From contig NZ_JAZHSD010000001.1 of NCBI RefSeq assembly GCF_036924745.1, forward strand, positions 4,898,001-4,962,000: 64,000 bases of DNA, in the 5' to 3' direction. The notes below the pieces were generated by a model. It ran no database searches and was not told the DNA's origin. It saw nothing but the letters and a program-made list of their open reading frames with translations. The number at the start of each line of letters is the position of its first letter. Position 1 is the stretch's first letter. This DNA is from Bradyrhizobium sp. AZCC 1693 (GTDB taxonomy: Bacteria; Pseudomonadota; Alphaproteobacteria; Rhizobiales; Xanthobacteraceae). Positions 46,424 through 57,087 of this stretch are shown piece after piece. The position numbers and the translations under genes were made by a program.

Positions 46424-47725
46424 CTACAAAATAAACCGGCTCAAATCGGCGTCCTTGGCGAGATCGCCGACGTGCTTCTGCACGTAATCGGCATCGACCT
46501 TGATGGTCTCACCATGGCGATCCGGCGCGGCGAACGAAATCTCGTCGAGCACGCGCTCCATCACGGTCTGCAGCCGGCGGGCGCCGATGTTTTCTACGGT
46601 CGAATTGACGGCGACCGCGATGTCGGCCAGCGCGTCGATGGCGCCGTCGGTGATGTCGAGCGTCACGCCCTCGGTATGCAGCAGCGCGACATATTGCTTG
46701 ATCAGCGACGCCTCCGGCTCGGTCAAAATCCGGCGCATGTCGTCGCGGGTCAGTGCTTCCAGCTCGACGCGGATCGGCAGGCGGCCCTGCAATTCCGGCA
46801 ACAGGTCCGAGGGTTTTGCGATATGAAACGCGCCGGATGCGATGAACAGGATGTGATCCGTTTTGACGGCGCCGTGCTTGGTCGTGACCGTGGTGCCTTC
46901 GATCAGCGGCAGCAGGTCGCGCTGCACGCCCTCGCGCGAAACGTCGCCGCCGAGGCGGTTTTCGCGCACGCAGATCTTGTCGATTTCGTCGAGGAATACG
47001 ATGCCGTTGTTTTCGACCGCAGCGATCGCTTCCAGCACCAGCTGGTCATTGTCGAGCAGCTTGTCGGATTCCTCGTTGACGAGGATTTCGTGCGAGCTTT
47101 CGACTGTCAGGCGGCGGGTCTTGGTTCGCCCGCCCATCTTTCCGAAGATGTCGCCGATCGAAATCGCGCCCATCTGCGCGCCCGGCATGCCCGGGATTTC
47201 GAACATCGGCATGCCGCCGGAGGATTGCGTTTCGATCTCGATTTCCTTGTCGTTGAGCTCGCCGGCGCGCAGCTTCTTGCGGAAGGAATCGCGGGTGGCG
47301 GGGCTCGACGCCGGTCCGACCAATGCGTCCAGCACACGCTCTTCGGCGGCCTGCTGCGCGCGGGCCTGCACGTCCTTGCGCTTGCGCTCGCGGACCTGCA
47401 CGATCGCGACTTCGACGAGGTCGCGAATAATCTGCTCGACGTCGCGGCCGACATAGCCGACCTCGGTGAACTTGGTGGCCTCGACCTTGATGAAGGGCGC
47501 GTTGGCCAGCTTCGCCAGCCGCCGCGCGATCTCGGTCTTGCCGACGCCGGTTGGCCCGATCATCAGGATATTTTTTGGCAGCACCTCTTCGCGCAAGCTG
47601 CCGGTGAGTTGCAGCCGCCGCCAGCGGTTGCGCAGCGCGATCGACACCGCGCGCTTGGCGTCGGTCTGGCCGACGATGAAGCGGTCGAGTTCGGAGACGA
47701 TTTCACGGGGAGAAAAGTCGGTCAT
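46424..47725 (-). CDS. hslU: ATP-dependent protease ATPase subunit HslU
   Basis: 433 residues. AAA+ Walker [16 protein letters not shown] (~55-69), pore-type loop GYVGRDVEQ, the I-domain in the middle, Walker [13 protein letters not shown], sensor [21 protein letters not shown] (in part), and the C-terminal tail RFIL that inserts into HslV. It unfolds substrates for HslV. Three unrelated genes separate it from hslV on the same strand. Confidence 0.97.
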   Translation of the reverse strand: MTDFSPREIVSELDRFIVGQTDAKRAVSIALRNRWRRLQLTGSLREEVLPKNILMIGPTGVGKTEIARRLAKLANAPFIKVEATKFTEVGYVGRDVEQIIRDLVEVAIVQVRERKRKDVQARAQQAAEERVLDALVGPASSPATRDSFRKKLRAGELNDKEIEIETQSSGGMPMFEIPGMPGAQMGAISIGDIFGKMGGRTKTRRLTVESSHEILVNEESDKLLDNDQLVLEAIAAVENNGIVFLDEIDKICVRENRLGGDVSREGVQRDLLPLIEGTTVTTKHGAVKTDHILFIASGAFHIAKPSDLLPELQGRLPIRVELEALTRDDMRRILTEPEASLIKQYVALLHTEGVTLDITDGAIDALADIAVAVNSTVENIGARRLQTVMERVLDEISFAAPDRHGETIKVDADYVQKHVGDLAKDADLSRFIL

Positions 47726-47734
47726 TCGTCCATC

Positions 47735-48811
47735 TTATACGGATAGGGTTGGTTGCGGGAGGCGACGGGTGAGCGCCAACGGTGTCAATTTCAATATCCC
47801 GGCTCGCAGTGGCTTCCATCCGGCGCTGAGCAAGAGCACGAAAGCACCGAGCACAAGGAGCGTGAGCGGGGTCGTCATATCGGAGAGCCCCACTTGGCGG
47901 ATCAGGGTCCAGAATGCAACTCCGGCGTAGGCGAGGCCGGATACCAGCAGAGCGCGGCGGTCGATCAAGACTGCAACAAAGCTCAATGCCAGAAATACAG
48001 CCATGATGGCGACGGCCGTCCCGGGAGAGAGTTTGGACGCGTCAGTCACCATTCCCTTGATCAGCGAGTGAACTATCAAGGGCGATGCAAGTAGGTGAAG
48101 CCAGAAGGCGACGTCGGTTCGTCGCGTCAGTCGCTCCGGATCGGCGATATCGAAGCGCATCGCCAACGCGAATACGGCAAGACCGCAAGCAAAAATGACG
48201 ACATTATACGCGACGGGCGGTAACTCCGGCGTCAGCCCATGAACCAGTCCGACGACCGTGCCTGTCAGCGCGCAGCAGCCCGCCGCGATGGTGATGGGCA
48301 CCCGAAAGCGCCAATAGTGCACCGCCGTCGCCAACACGGTCACAAAAGCGGCGGCCGCCACCATCGTCGGCTCGTATCCGTTGAGGCCCAACATGCCCGC
48401 AGGGGTCTGCAGATGGATGTTGGCCCTCGCATCCGTGCCGAAAAATGTATTCGTGCCCAGGAATACGGCCGCCGCAAAGACGACCAGAAGAACGATGCTC
48501 GGCAACGCCATGCGCCGAAGCCGGGTGAAGAACTCCGCAAGCAGCCATGCCATGATGGCGATGGTGATCCACATCCCCAGTGGGCCGCCAGATCGCGACC
48601 CAAAATACCCTGTCGCTCCAATGAACAAGGCAAGGCCAATAGTGACAAAGATGTCGCTGAAACCGCTGATGAAACGAAGCTGTTCGTCGTCGGGCGAGGC
48701 GGGCAATTCCGGCGGCTCGCCGGCAGTTTCCAGCGCGCGCAGGCGTTCGGCCTGTTCGGCCGTGATAATGCCGCGCTCAACGCCCTTCTCCAAAATCTCG
48801 CTTGCAATCAT
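47735..48811 (-). CDS. DUF2157-like multi-helix membrane protein
   Basis: 358 residues. A short cytoplasmic N-terminal part resembles the DUF2157 start (EILEKGVERGIITAEQAERL), followed by about ten membrane helices. The ATG at 48811 is chosen; a GTG at 48817 is equally close to a GAGG. It lies nine bases before hslU in the hslV-to-hslU run. No catalytic motif is visible and function is unknown. Confidence 0.75.
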   Translation of the reverse strand: MIASEILEKGVERGIITAEQAERLRALETAGEPPELPASPDDEQLRFISGFSDIFVTIGLALFIGATGYFGSRSGGPLGMWITIAIMAWLLAEFFTRLRRMALPSIVLLVVFAAAVFLGTNTFFGTDARANIHLQTPAGMLGLNGYEPTMVAAAAFVTVLATAVHYWRFRVPITIAAGCCALTGTVVGLVHGLTPELPPVAYNVVIFACGLAVFALAMRFDIADPERLTRRTDVAFWLHLLASPLIVHSLIKGMVTDASKLSPGTAVAIMAVFLALSFVAVLIDRRALLVSGLAYAGVAFWTLIRQVGLSDMTTPLTLLVLGAFVLLLSAGWKPLRAGILKLTPLALTRRLPQPTLSV

Positions 48812-48877
48812 CGACACTGGACCTCTGGCGTTAAGTAAGCCGGATCAGGGCTGTCGCAAGCAGCCGATGCAATCGGG

Positions 48878-49489
48878 CTAGATGATCGGCGGCCCACTTT
48901 GCCACAGCTTGATCGCCTCGAAGGGGTGAATCAGCATGATGATGTTGAGCGTCAGATTGTCACGAATGTGGAGCGCCAACACGAGTTCGAACAGCAGCGC
49001 CAGTGCCACGGTGATGGCGACCGGGAGCTTTCTTGCCAGCAGAAAGCCGCCGATCATCGCAACCGAGTCGGAGATCGAGTTGACGATGGTATCGCCGAAA
49101 TAATCCAGCGAGATCGTGCCGGCGCGGTAGCGATTGATGATCCAGTCGGAATTCTCGACCAGTTCCCAGCCGCCCTCGACCAGCATGGCAAGGATCAGGC
49201 GGCCCTGCCAGGCGAGGCGCGGGAAGGCGAGCAAGGCTGCGCCGTAGAACAGGATGCCGTGCAGGATGTGCGACAGCGTGTACCAGTCGGCGATGTGCTG
49301 CGAGTTCTCCGAACTCTGCACCACGCCGTGCCAGAGTTTTACGTAGCCACAGGCGCAGATCGGCAGGCGGCCCATCCCGTACAGGATCGCGGCTTGAGCT
49401 GCGAGAATGCAGGCTGCGATCAAGGTCCAATGCCAGGCCGAAAGCGCGCGGATGACCGGGGCTTTGTCGATGCTGCTGGTAGAGGTCAT
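48878..49489 (-). CDS. DUF2585 (UPF0314) membrane protein
   Basis: 203 residues. The UPF0314 signature [20 protein letters not shown] (in part), [38 protein letters not shown] and [12 protein letters not shown] is clear. Five or six membrane helices. It is restricted mainly to alphaproteobacteria and has no known function. The start overlaps the GNAT gene stop by four bases. Confidence 0.9.
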   Translation of the reverse strand: MTSTSSIDKAPVIRALSAWHWTLIAACILAAQAAILYGMGRLPICACGYVKLWHGVVQSSENSQHIADWYTLSHILHGILFYGAALLAFPRLAWQGRLILAMLVEGGWELVENSDWIINRYRAGTISLDYFGDTIVNSISDSVAMIGGFLLARKLPVAITVALALLFELVLALHIRDNLTLNIIMLIHPFEAIKLWQSGPPII

Positions 49490-49971
49490 GCGTTGCGGAC
49501 CATCAATAGGGCTGGGCCATCAGGTGTATCGACCATACCAACTTTTTCAAAGCCCGCCTTCTCGTAGGCGCGAATAGCGCGGGCATTGGCCGGATCGGGA
49601 TCGGTGACAATGCGCGGCGTACCATTCCTTAGGCGCTCGTCGACGAAGGCGCGAATGAGCGCCGAACCATGGCCGCGTTCGATCATGTCGGGCTCGCCGA
49701 TGAACAGGTCGATGCCGCGGGTGCCGCGCGGATGTTCGCCAAAGCCCGAATTCCACGCAGTCAGGTCGTAGCACTGTAGATAGGCGAAATCGTTGCTCCC
49801 CGCCGAGACGATGAACTGCTCCATCGCGGGTTCATCGAGGTCGCCGCTGACGAGATCATATTGCTCGGACGGATCGCCCCACCATTGCACGACATGCGGC
49901 TCCGCCAGCCAACGCCGGACCAGCGGTAGATCTGCAGATGTCATCGGGCGGAAGGCATAGTCCGGCGCCAT
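49486..49971 (-). CDS. GNAT family N-acetyltransferase (AAC(6')-like)
   Basis: 161 residues. GNAT fold: [25 protein letters not shown] (in part), [19 protein letters not shown] with the acetyl-CoA loop RGHGSA, and [22 protein letters not shown]. The wording resembles aminoglycoside 6'-N-acetyltransferases and siderophore-type transferases; whether it confers resistance is not predictable. It lies 14 bases after hslV and overlaps the DUF2585 gene, so it belongs to the hslV run. Confidence 0.88.
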   Translation of the reverse strand: MAPDYAFRPMTSADLPLVRRWLAEPHVVQWWGDPSEQYDLVSGDLDEPAMEQFIVSAGSNDFAYLQCYDLTAWNSGFGEHPRGTRGIDLFIGEPDMIERGHGSALIRAFVDERLRNGTPRIVTDPDPANARAIRAYEKAGFEKVGMVDTPDGPALLMVRNA

Positions 49972-49985
49972 GACCGGCGGCTCCC

Positions 49986-50537
49986 TCAGAGCGTTTCGAT
50001 CGTGACGTTGCGGTTGGTGTAGACGCAGATATCGGCGGCGATATCGAGGGCGCGGCGCACGATGGTCTCGGCATCCTTGTCGGTGTCGACCAGGGCGCGG
50101 GCGGCGGCGAGCGCGTAGTTGCCGCCGGAGCCGATCGCCATGACGCCTGCTTCCGGCTCCAGCACGTCCCCGGTGCCGGTCAGGACCAGCGAGACGTCCT
50201 TGTCGGCGACGATCATCATCGCCTCCAGCCGGCGCAGATAGCGGTCAGTCCGCCAGTCCTTGGCGAGTTCGACCGCCGCCCGGGTCAATTGCCCCGGATA
50301 TTGCTCGAGCTTGCTTTCCAGCCGCTCGAACAGGGTGAAGGCGTCCGCCGTCGCTCCGGCAAAGCCGCCGATCACGTCGCCCTTGCCCAGTTTGCGGACC
50401 TTTTTGGCGTTGGCCTTGATGACGGTCTGGCCGATCGAGACCTGGCCGTCGCCGCCGATCACTACCTTGCCGCCCTTGCGGACCGTCAAAATCGTGGTCC
50501 CGTGCCAGATCGGCAGCGTATTCTCAGATGCTTGCAT
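49986..50537 (-). CDS. hslV: ATP-dependent protease peptidase subunit HslV
   Basis: 183 residues. Proteasome beta-type fold with the N-terminal nucleophile Thr in [21 protein letters not shown] (in part), after a short propeptide of about 13 residues ([13 protein letters not shown]). Further motifs: [21 protein letters not shown] (in part) and [11 protein letters not shown]. It forms the 12-mer degradation chamber with HslU. Divergent from hisB. Confidence 0.97.
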   Translation of the reverse strand: MQASENTLPIWHGTTILTVRKGGKVVIGGDGQVSIGQTVIKANAKKVRKLGKGDVIGGFAGATADAFTLFERLESKLEQYPGQLTRAAVELAKDWRTDRYLRRLEAMMIVADKDVSLVLTGTGDVLEPEAGVMAIGSGGNYALAAARALVDTDKDAETIVRRALDIAADICVYTNRNVTIETL

Positions 50538-50729
50538 GCGTTGCCCTCGTTCCCGTCAGATTTAGGGGTTGGCAAGCAGGGTTACAATCGGGGCATTTCA
50601 GCCGGGATTCCACTCACCATGAGCCGAAGTTCGGCCCTTTAGGCGTCATCCCGCAGTAGCGAAGGCGATATCAGCCTGTTAAAAGGGCCGCGTTTTCGGC
50701 CCCCAGGCCGCCAAAGGGAAGCAGTTTTC

Positions 50730-51323
50730 ATGCGCACAGCGTCCATCAAGCGCAAGACCAAGGAAACCGACATCGAGGTCGCGGTAAACCTCGATGGCAC
50801 GGGCGTGTCCAAGGTTTCGACCGGTATCGGCTTTTTCGACCATATGCTCGACCTCCTGGCCAGGCATTCCCGCATCGACATCACGGTGAAGGCCGATGGC
50901 GACCTCCATGTCGATCACCACCACACCACCGAGGACGTCGGCATCGCGCTGGGGCAGGCCGTTAAACAGGCGCTCGGCACCATGGCCGGCATCACCCGCT
51001 ATGCCTCGATCCACATGCCGATGGACGAGACGCTGTCGCGCGTCGTGATCGACATTTCGGGCCGGCCGGTGCTGGTGTTCAAGGTCGAATTTCCGCGCGA
51101 CAAGGTCGGTCAGTTCGATACCGAGCTGGTGCGCGAATGGTTCAACGCCTTCACCATCAACGCCGGCGTGACTTTGCACGTCGAGACATTATATGGCGAG
51201 AACAGCCATCATATCGCCGAATCCTGTTTCAAGGGTCTGGCGAGGGCGCTTCGTGCCGCGGTTGCGATCGATCCGAGCGCGGCCGGCGAAGTGCCTTCCA
51301 CCAAGGGTCAGCTCGGCGGCTGA
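50730..51323 (+). CDS. hisB: Imidazoleglycerol-phosphate dehydratase
   Basis: 197 residues. Two HHH metal motifs are visible: [19 protein letters not shown] and [17 protein letters not shown], with [14 protein letters not shown]. It catalyses step six of histidine synthesis, as a stand-alone dehydratase without the phosphatase domain. First gene of the hisB-hisH-hisA-hisF-hisE run. Confidence 0.97.
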   Translation: MRTASIKRKTKETDIEVAVNLDGTGVSKVSTGIGFFDHMLDLLARHSRIDITVKADGDLHVDHHHTTEDVGIALGQAVKQALGTMAGITRYASIHMPMDETLSRVVIDISGRPVLVFKVEFPRDKVGQFDTELVREWFNAFTINAGVTLHVETLYGENSHHIAESCFKGLARALRAAVAIDPSAAGEVPSTKGQLGG

Positions 51324-51362
51324 TTTCTTGTTTGCGTTTTTCGTTCGCGGCGGAGAGGTTCG

Positions 51363-51896
51363 ATGCCGGTCTACACAGTGCATGCTCCCGTAGCCAACGG
51401 CGCCGATCTCGCGGCGGCCGACAAATTCGTGTTTGTGCGTGACGGCTTCCATTTCTGGGCCGCGGTCGCGAGCGTGATCTGGCTGTTGTGGCATCGGCTG
51501 TGGCTGGCGCTGATCGGCTGGATCGTTCTGATGATCGCCATCCAGTTCGGGATGTCGGCGCTGGGCGCCGCCCGTGGCACGATCTTCATGGCCGACGTCC
51601 TGATTGCGATACTGATGGGCCTCGAAGCGGCCAGCCTGCGGCGCTGGACGCTGTCGCGGCGCAAATGGCGCCAGCTCGACATCGTGGTCGCCGACGACGA
51701 GGAAACGGCCGAGCGCCGCTTCTTCGATCGCTGGACCGGCCGGCAGCGCGGGCTTAGCAACGATCAATGGGCGGTCGATCGCGGCGGACCGCCGCCGACC
51801 CGCAACATTCCGGGCCAGCCGTTCTCCAAACCGCCGCCGCCATTGCCGCAAGGCGGGATCATCGGCCTGTTTCCGGAGCCGGGAGGGCCGCGATGA
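51363..51896 (+). CDS. DUF2628 membrane protein in the his operon
   Basis: 177 residues. N-terminal MPVYTVHAP and [11 protein letters not shown] are typical of DUF2628. Three membrane helices, then a Pro-rich C-terminal tail ([18 protein letters not shown]). It lies between hisB and hisH, overlapping the hisH start by four bases (ATGA), a conserved arrangement in Bradyrhizobium-type genomes. No link to histidine chemistry is known. Confidence 0.85.
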   Translation: MPVYTVHAPVANGADLAAADKFVFVRDGFHFWAAVASVIWLLWHRLWLALIGWIVLMIAIQFGMSALGAARGTIFMADVLIAILMGLEAASLRRWTLSRRKWRQLDIVVADDEETAERRFFDRWTGRQRGLSNDQWAVDRGGPPPTRNIPGQPFSKPPPPLPQGGIIGLFPEPGGPR

Positions 51897-52543
51897 CCGT
51901 TGCGATCGTCGATTACGGCTCCGGCAATCTTCACTCGGCGGCAAAAGCTTTCGAGCGGGCCTCCCGGAGCATGGAAGAGCCGCAGAAGGTCGTTGTGACG
52001 CGTGATCCCGAGGCCGTGTTTCGCGCCGATCGTATCGTGCTGCCCGGCGTCGGCGCCTTCGCCGATTGCCGCCGCGGCCTCGACGCGGTCGACGGCATGC
52101 TGGAAGCGATGACCGAGGCCGTGCGCGTCAAGGCCCGGCCGTTCTTCGGCATCTGCGTCGGCATGCAGCTGATGGCCACGCGCGGCAAGGAGCACGTCGT
52201 AACCGACGGCTTCAACTGGATCGAGGGCGACGTCGAGAAGATCTCGCCGCGCGAGGAAAATCTGAAGATCCCGCACATGGGCTGGAATACGCTCGACATG
52301 ATCCGCGAGCACCCCGTGCTGGAGCGGCTGTCGCTCGGGCCGAAGGGGCGCCACGCTTACTTCGTGCACTCCTATCACCTCAACGCCTCCAACGAGGCCG
52401 ATGTGCTGGCGCGCGCCGATTACGGCGGGCCCGTGACGGCAATCGTCGGCAAGGACACCGCCATCGGTACGCAGTTTCACCCCGAGAAGAGCCAACGCTT
52501 CGGCCTGGCCCTGATCTCGAATTTCCTGAAGTGGAAACCGTGA
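51893..52543 (+). CDS. hisH: Imidazole glycerol phosphate synthase, glutaminase subunit HisH
   Basis: 216 residues. Class I glutamine amidotransferase: nucleophile Cys in [12 protein letters not shown], the His-Glu pair in [13 protein letters not shown], and the N-terminal [13 protein letters not shown]. It feeds ammonia to HisF. The start is the ATG at 51893, overlapping the DUF2628 stop. Confidence 0.97.
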   Translation: MTVAIVDYGSGNLHSAAKAFERASRSMEEPQKVVVTRDPEAVFRADRIVLPGVGAFADCRRGLDAVDGMLEAMTEAVRVKARPFFGICVGMQLMATRGKEHVVTDGFNWIEGDVEKISPREENLKIPHMGWNTLDMIREHPVLERLSLGPKGRHAYFVHSYHLNASNEADVLARADYGGPVTAIVGKDTAIGTQFHPEKSQRFGLALISNFLKWKP

Positions 52544-53280
52544 TTCTCTTTCCCGCTGTCGACCTGAAAAACGGCCAGTGCGTGCGCCTCGAACAGGGCG
52601 ACATGGCGCGCGCGACCGTGTTCAACCTCGATCCCGCGGCGCAGGCGCGGTCCTTCGCCGAGCAGGGGTTCGAATATCTGCATGTCGTCGATCTCGACGG
52701 CGCCTTTGCCGGCAAGCCGATGAATGCGCTTGCCGTCGAGGCGATGCTGAAGGCGGTCACCATGCCGGTGCAGCTCGGCGGCGGCATTCGCGATCTCAAG
52801 ACCGTCGAAGCCTGGCTCGACAAGGGCATCGCGCGCGTCATCATCGGCACCGCCGCGGTGCGCGATCCCGAACTGGTGAAGAGCGCCGCGAGGAAATTTC
52901 CCGGCCGCGTCGCTGTCGGCCTCGACGCCCGCGACGGCAAGGTTGCCGTCGAAGGCTGGGCCGAGACCTCGCAGGTGACCGCGCTCGAAATCGCTGAGCG
53001 ATTCGAGGATGCCGGCGTCGCCGCGATCATCTTCACCGACATCGCACGCGATGGTCTGCTGAAAGGTCTCAATCTCGACGCCACGATCGCGCTGGCGGAC
53101 CGCATCTCGATCCCTGTGATCGCCTCGGGCGGTTTCGCTTCGATCGACGACGTCAAGGCGCTGCTGCAGCCGCGCGCCAAAAAGCTCGCCGGCGCCATTG
53201 CCGGCCGCGCGCTCTATGATGGCCGGCTCGATCCGGCGGCGGCGCTGACGCTGATCCGCAACGCCCGCGCCGCGGCCTAG
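52540..53280 (+). CDS. hisA: ProFAR isomerase HisA
   Basis: 246 residues, starting at GTG ([20 protein letters not shown]), overlapping the hisH stop in a GTGA. TIM barrel with catalytic Asp in PAVDLKNG and in [12 protein letters not shown], plus [10 protein letters not shown] and [12 protein letters not shown]. It isomerises ProFAR to PRFAR in histidine synthesis. Confidence 0.97.
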   Translation: MILFPAVDLKNGQCVRLEQGDMARATVFNLDPAAQARSFAEQGFEYLHVVDLDGAFAGKPMNALAVEAMLKAVTMPVQLGGGIRDLKTVEAWLDKGIARVIIGTAAVRDPELVKSAARKFPGRVAVGLDARDGKVAVEGWAETSQVTALEIAERFEDAGVAAIIFTDIARDGLLKGLNLDATIALADRISIPVIASGGFASIDDVKALLQPRAKKLAGAIAGRALYDGRLDPAAALTLIRNARAAA

Positions 53281-53290
53281 GAGTATTGCG

Positions 53291-54067
53291 ATGTTCAAGG
53301 TTCGCGTCATCCCCTGTCTAGACGTCAAGGACGGAAGGGTGGTCAAAGGCGTCAATTTCGTCGACCTGCGCGATGCCGGCGATCCCGTGGAGGCGGCGAT
53401 TGCGTATGACGCCGCCGGTGCCGACGAATTGTGCTTCCTCGACATTACCGCCACCCATGAAAACCGCGGCACCATGCTGGATGTCGTGCGGCGCACGGCG
53501 GAAGCCTGCTTCATGCCGCTGACGGTCGGCGGCGGGGTCCGCACCATCGACGACATCAAGACGCTTTTGCGCTCCGGCGCCGACAAGGTTTCGATCAATT
53601 CGGCTGCGGTCGCCAACCGCGAATTCGTCAAGCAGGCGGCCGAAAAATTCGGCGAGCAGTGCATCGTGGTCGCGATCGACGCCAAGCGGGTCAAGCGCGC
53701 CGCCGGGTCCGACCGCTGGGAGATTTTTACCCATGGCGGCCGCAACTCCACCGGGATCGACGCCATCGAATACGCGCAGGAAGTGGTATCGCTCGGCGCC
53801 GGCGAAATCCTGCTGACCTCGATGGACCGCGACGGCACACGGCAGGGCTTCGACCTGCCGCTGACGCAGGCCATCGCCGACAGTGTCCCCGTACCGGTCA
53901 TCGCCTCCGGCGGCGTCGGCAATCTCGACCACCTGGTCGACGGCATCCGCCAGGGCCACGCCACCGCGGTGCTGGCGGCCTCGATATTCCACTTCGGCGA
54001 ATTTACCATACGCCAAGCCAAGGAGCACATGGTGCGCGCCGGACTGCCGATGCGGCTCGATCCCTGA
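53291..54067 (+). CDS. hisF: Imidazole glycerol phosphate synthase, cyclase subunit HisF
   Basis: 258 residues. TIM barrel with [29 protein letters not shown], the catalytic Asp in [15 protein letters not shown] and [15 protein letters not shown]. With HisH it makes imidazole glycerol phosphate and AICAR. It lies ten bases after hisA, with GGAG before the ATG. Confidence 0.97.
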   Translation: MFKVRVIPCLDVKDGRVVKGVNFVDLRDAGDPVEAAIAYDAAGADELCFLDITATHENRGTMLDVVRRTAEACFMPLTVGGGVRTIDDIKTLLRSGADKVSINSAAVANREFVKQAAEKFGEQCIVVAIDAKRVKRAAGSDRWEIFTHGGRNSTGIDAIEYAQEVVSLGAGEILLTSMDRDGTRQGFDLPLTQAIADSVPVPVIASGGVGNLDHLVDGIRQGHATAVLAASIFHFGEFTIRQAKEHMVRAGLPMRLDP

Positions 54068-54150
54068 CGACTCGCCGTCACAAAAGTGCTAAGTCCCTCT
54101 CTGGGACGGCGTCGCGGCCTTTGGCCGGGCGCGAGCGTTGAGTTCGGTTG

Positions 54151-54474
54151 ATGTCGCGTTTCACGATCCACGATCTGGCCGCCACCATCGATGCAAGGGC
54201 CGCATCGGGAGGCGAGGCGTCCTACACCCGCAAATTGCTCGACAAGGGCGCGGAGCATTGCGCCAAGAAGCTGGGCGAGGAAGCGGTCGAGACCGTGATC
54301 GCCGCGGTCGAGAACGATCGCGGCCACCTGATCGCCGAAAGCGCCGATTTGCTGTTTCACCTGCTGGTGCTTTTGAAGGCACGCGGCGTCAAGCTCGACG
54401 AGGTCGAGGCCGCGCTGGCGCAGCGGACGTCGATGTCGGGGCTTGAGGAAAAGGCGTCGCGCAAGCGCGACTAG
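54151..54474 (+). CDS. hisE: Phosphoribosyl-ATP pyrophosphatase HisE
   Basis: 107 residues. MazG-like fold with SYTRKLLDKGAEHCAKKLGEEAVETVIAA (in part) and SADLLFHLLVLLKARGV. It converts PR-ATP to PR-AMP, an early step of histidine synthesis. The ATG at 54151 is preferred to the TTG before it. It is followed by coaA after 15 bases. Confidence 0.96.
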   Translation: MSRFTIHDLAATIDARAASGGEASYTRKLLDKGAEHCAKKLGEEAVETVIAAVENDRGHLIAESADLLFHLLVLLKARGVKLDEVEAALAQRTSMSGLEEKASRKRD

Positions 54475-54489
54475 CCGAAGGGGCAGTTC

Positions 54490-55446
54490 ATGGATATCCG
54501 GGCCACCGAACAGCAATACAACCCCTACCGCATCTTCACGCGCGAGCAGTGGGCGCGGTTGCGCGACGACACGCCGATGACGCTGGAGCCGGGCGAATTC
54601 GAGCGGCTGCGTTCGATGCACGACCGCCTCGACATGCAGGAGGTCGAGGACATCTATCTGCCGCTGTCGCGCCTGCTGTCGATCTATGTCGACGCCATGC
54701 ACCGGCTCTACCAGGCGCAGCGCCAATTCCTCGCCATCCGCGACCGCAAGGTGCCCTACATCATCGGCGTCGCCGGCTCGGTGGCGGTCGGCAAATCGAC
54801 CACCGCCCGCGTGCTGCAGGCGCTGTTGGCGCGCTGGTCGCCGCGGCCCAAGGTCGACCTGGTGACGACAGACGGTTTTCTGTTTCCCAATGCCGTGCTT
54901 GAGCGACAGGGACTGATGCAGAAAAAGGGCTTTCCCGAGAGCTACGATCTGCCGATGCTGCTGTCGTTTCTCTCCGACATCAAGGCCGGCCGCCGGCCGG
55001 TGCGCGCGCCGGTTTACTCCCATCTGGTCTACGACATCGTGCCGAACGAGTGGATCGAGATCGATCGTCCCGACATCCTGATCGTCGAGGGCGTCAATGT
55101 GCTGCAGACCGGCCGCCTGCCGCGCGACGGCAAGGCGGTGCCCGTGGTGTCGGACTTCTTCGACTTCTCGGTCTATATCGATGCCGAGGAGCCGGTGCTG
55201 CGCGAATGGTATGTGCGGCGCTTCCTCGCACTCCGGGATACCGCGTTCCACGATCCCAAATCGTACTTCCATCGCTACGCAGTGCTCTCGGACGAGGAGG
55301 CCACGGCGACCGCGATCGCGATCTGGGAACGCACCAACCTCGCCAATCTCGAGGACAATATTCTGCCGACCCGGCCGCGCGCGACGCTGATCCTGAAAAA
55401 GCGCGCCGATCACCTGGTCGAGACGGTGGCGCTGCGGCGGCTGTAA
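54490..55446 (+). CDS. coaA: Pantothenate kinase (type I)
   Basis: 318 residues. P-loop [20 protein letters not shown] (~96-115), [19 protein letters not shown], the pantothenate pocket [17 protein letters not shown], and [12 protein letters not shown]. It catalyses the first and rate-setting step of CoA synthesis. The his-coaA order is common in alphaproteobacteria. The insertion sequence begins 25 bases downstream of the stop. Confidence 0.96.
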   Translation: MDIRATEQQYNPYRIFTREQWARLRDDTPMTLEPGEFERLRSMHDRLDMQEVEDIYLPLSRLLSIYVDAMHRLYQAQRQFLAIRDRKVPYIIGVAGSVAVGKSTTARVLQALLARWSPRPKVDLVTTDGFLFPNAVLERQGLMQKKGFPESYDLPMLLSFLSDIKAGRRPVRAPVYSHLVYDIVPNEWIEIDRPDILIVEGVNVLQTGRLPRDGKAVPVVSDFFDFSVYIDAEEPVLREWYVRRFLALRDTAFHDPKSYFHRYAVLSDEEATATAIAIWERTNLANLEDNILPTRPRATLILKKRADHLVETVALRRL

Positions 55447-55471
55447 TCTCTCTGTCGTCCCTGCGAACGCA

Positions 55472-56954
55472 CTAGTAGATGCACAGATCTTGACTGCGAC
55501 GGAATGACTCGGCCTTTTGATTTAGCCTTCCCCGGCGCCGGGGCGGCGTGATTCTGTGTGTGGCACTTCGATTCTGTTGAGGTGCCAGATGTTGAACGAA
55601 CAATTCAGGCTTGGTCGGTTCGGGGACGGTCGTCTCGATAAAGGGGGGCGGCCCTGCTCGAAGGAATGGTCACGCGCGCCAGTTCGTGCTTGCGGCGAGC
55701 GGCGGCGGGTGATCGGGCCAAGATCGTCCAATTCGGCCGATTTCTCGCCAATGAGAATGTGACCCTGGAAGCGCTGCTCGCAGGCTGGGGTGAACAAACG
55801 GCCGTTGCAGTGGCTGGCCGGCACGTGCTGGCGATCCAGGATACAAGCGAGATCAATTTTAGAACCAAGCCCGAGCGCCGGCGCGGGCTGGGTGAGATCG
55901 GCAAAGGGACCGGCCACGGTTTGCTGTTGCATGCAATGGCCACCGTAGATGCCGACAGCGACGCATGTCTGGGTCTGGTTGCCGGGAAGATTTGGACGCG
56001 CCAAGGCCGGGTGACGGTTCCGCATGACAAGCGGCCGCTGGAGCAGAAGGAATCGGAGCGTTGGATCAGCACGGCCAATCGAGCCAAGCAGGTATTGTCT
56101 GCGGCCGCGATGGTCACGGTGATCGATGATCGCGAGGGCGACATCTATGCCAAATGGGCGAGCGTATCGGACTCAAACTTTCATCTGCTGACGCGGAGCA
56201 TGCATGATCGCGTGCTGGCGGACGGGGCAAGCATGTATGCCACCGCCGCCAGCTGGCCCATCGTCGACACCGCGACCATTGATGTTGTGGCGCGTGCCGA
56301 TCGACCCGCCCGGCAAGCCAAACTCATGCTGCGTTTCGGTCGGGTCACCCTCAAACGGCCGCAGAAGGCATCGTCCGATTTACCCAAGACGGTCGAGCTT
56401 ACTCTGGTCGAGGTCGCTGAAGTCGATCCGCCAGCAGGCGTCGAGCCGCTGCATTGGTACCTGCTGACGACCCATGACGTGAGCGATGTCGCGTCCGCCT
56501 GGCAGATCGTTAATTGGTACAAAAAGCGCTGGATTATCGAGCAACTGTTTCGCCTGATCAAAACTCAGGGTCTCCAGCTCGAAGACAGCCGGATCGAAAC
56601 GGCCGATCGGCTGCTCAAGCTCACCGCGATTGCCGCCAAAGCTGCCGTTATGATCCTGCAACTCGTTCAGGCTCGCGACGGACGCAGCGCCGAGCCCGCC
56701 AGCAACGCGTTCAATGAAGAGCAGATCAAACTCCTCGCCGCGCTTGCCACCAAATACGAGGGCAGGACCGCACTCCAAAGCAATCCACATCCGCCGCAAA
56801 GCCTGGCTTGGGCCTCATGATCATCGCTCGCCTCGGCGGATGGGACGGATACCCACGCACCAAACCGGGACCCATCACCATGCGGCATGGCCTCCAATAC
56901 TTCTTAGGCGTGGCGGCGGCGTGGGCAACCCTCAAAGATGTGCGAATCAACTAG
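55472..56954 (+). mobile_element. IS4-superfamily insertion sequence (IS50/Tn5-like) with target duplication
   Basis: About 1483 bases. The ends are inverted: left CTAGTAGATGCACAGATCTT, right (complement) CTAGTTGATTCGCACATCTT, 16 of 20 identical. The flanks carry the same 10 bases TGCGAACGCA (55462-55471 and 56955-56964), consistent with a target duplication. If the first A and last T belong to the element, it is 1485 bases with an 8-base duplication. It interrupts a GTCGTCC-type palindromic repeat; joining the flanks restores the repeat. The transposase has DDE and YREK motifs but a broken frame. Confidence 0.92.
55589..56820 (+). pseudogene. IS4-family transposase, frame broken at a G-run
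   Basis: The reading frame starts at 55589 (MLNEQFRLGRFGDGRLDKGG, with GAGG upstream) and the main part continues in the -1 frame to 56820 (from EGMVTRASS on). The switch lies at AAAGGGGGGCGG (about 55639-55650); slipping back one base gives DKGGAALLEGMVTRASS. The catalytic triad is intact: Asp in IQDTSEINF, Asp in VIDDREGDIYAKWA, Glu in WYKKRWIIEQLFRLIK, which also fits the Y-2-R-3-E-6-K signature of the family. The break may be a real mutation, a sequencing error in the G-run, or programmed -1 frameshifting. A 384-residue product could also start at 55666 without the N-terminal DNA-binding part. Confidence 0.85.
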
Positions 56955-57087
56955 TGCGAACGCAGGGACCCATACGCCGCAGCTTTTCGTTGGGCAGGCG
57001 GCCAAACGACCTTCTTTGCTTATCACTAAACCCTGTGATTATGGGCCCCTGCTTTCGCAGGGGCGACGGTGGGACTGTTTTGCCACC

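Larger units (their letters stand above)
55454..57067. repeat. GTCGTCC-type palindromic element split by the insertion sequence
   Basis: The left arm begins GTCGTCCCTGCGAACGCA at 55454; after the insertion the element continues GCGAACGCAGGGACCCATAC and ends near GCCCCTGCTTTCGCAGGGGC at 57065. It corresponds to the intact 20465-20580 copy. It lies between the convergent coaA and hybrid-kinase genes. Confidence 0.8.

Noticed and set aside
52477..55413. 978-codon open frame antisense to hisA through coaA
   Set aside because: Long antisense frame caused by high GC; the sense strand holds five well-known enzymes.
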